The translations under genes and the position numbers were made by a program. Source: Naegleria lovaniensis (lineage: Eukaryota > Heterolobosea > Eutetramitea > Acrasida > Naegleriidae). Taken from it: a stretch of 64,000 nt of DNA. The notes under the pieces are model-generated. The model had not been told where the DNA came from. It was given only the letters and a program-made list of their open reading frames with translations, and ran no database searches. Position 1 is the stretch's first letter. Each line of letters begins with the position of its first letter. Below, piece after piece: positions 63,709 through 64,000 of the stretch. The stretch lies in the NCBI RefSeq assembly GCF_003324165.1, contig NW_025407846.1:1-64000 (forward strand), written 5' to 3'.

Positions 63709-63725
63709 ATTTTTTAAAGGCTATT

Positions 63726-64000
63726 GATGGTCGCTAGAGTTTATGTCAGTTGTCAACTAGCGTGTTTCTTTCTGATACACAAAAGCACCATGAATATTCT
63801 CTGGTTGCATCTTGAGAAAAAGTGATGCTTCGTTATGCTGAAAGGTCTTGTCTTTTTTGTTCCCAAGTCGACGAATAGGTGAGAGATATGGTTTTCACAT
63901 AAAATTGACTGTTGACAATTCAAAGTTCATTTCATTACCTAAACAAATTACACTGAAAGACATTTCACAAGACGTCAGATTGGCTAACCATCTAGCAATC
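63726..64000. other. Terminal region without recognised gene
   Basis: The last 275 bp show no supported ORF or RNA. A weak 6-bp stem (CGCTAG/CTAGCG) lies at 63732-63762. It is probably the G-alpha promoter and the edge of the next gene. Confidence 0.4.

Noticed and set aside
1-64000. CRISPR array, rRNA operon, plasmid or prophage features
   Set aside because: No spaced direct repeats, rRNA sequence or bacterial gene organisation was found; the intron-bearing genes show this is eukaryotic nuclear DNA.

Overview
The window is nuclear DNA from a free-living, flagellum-forming protist with a compact genome, most likely the heterolobosean amoeboflagellate Naegleria (inference). The pointers are DUF4116 repeats, very short intergenic spaces (often 20-120 bp between convergent stops), few and mostly short GT-AG introns (48-185 nt, one of 386 nt) with GTAAGT-like donors, and both amoeboid (cofilin, SCAMP) and ciliary (DNAAF4, CFAP418) genes. 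It holds about 27 protein genes on both strands, one decayed gene, one tRNA-derived SINE, one long hairpin and one 10-N assembly gap. There is no CRISPR array, rRNA or convincing functional tRNA.

Layout. 0-7 kb: the 3' end of a DUF4116 protein, an enhancer-of-polycomb (EPL1) NuA4 subunit, a five-exon SLC6 symporter and a small orphan. 7-20 kb: proteasome activator PA200/BLM10, an alpha/beta hydrolase, a four-exon SDR containing a 10-nt microexon, an inositol polyphosphate kinase, a primase-like protein resembling those of large DNA viruses, and a beta-propeller protein. 20-31.5 kb: cofilin, a U-box/vWA/ankyrin protein with a possible inactive ADP-ribosyltransferase-like tail, SCAMP, an MRG15/EAF3 chromatin protein, an RGS-START protein and QCR7 of respiratory complex III. 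31.6-43.4 kb: topoisomerase III, CFAP418 and DNAAF4 head to head, a TauE/SafE permease and a dual-specificity phosphatase. 43.7-54.5 kb: full-length PRP8 and a half-size ABCA transporter. 54.9-64 kb: a DUF1294 membrane protein split by the N gap, SELENOO, a decayed exonuclease-CXC gene, a helical orphan, a very divergent G-alpha, and a SINE with a 17-bp target-site duplication next to the G-alpha start codon.

These are mostly unrelated housekeeping genes. The linkages that may matter are the shared 393-bp promoter region of the two ciliary genes and two NuA4-type chromatin subunits 26 kb apart. Thirteen start codons follow directly on a run of 5-9 A; I used this to choose starts. The strongest leads are the divergent G-alpha lacking both GTPase-catalytic side chains, the primase-like gene, the U-box/vWA/ankyrin/ART-like architecture, the SINE, the microexon, and the evidence that the N gap is an artefact.
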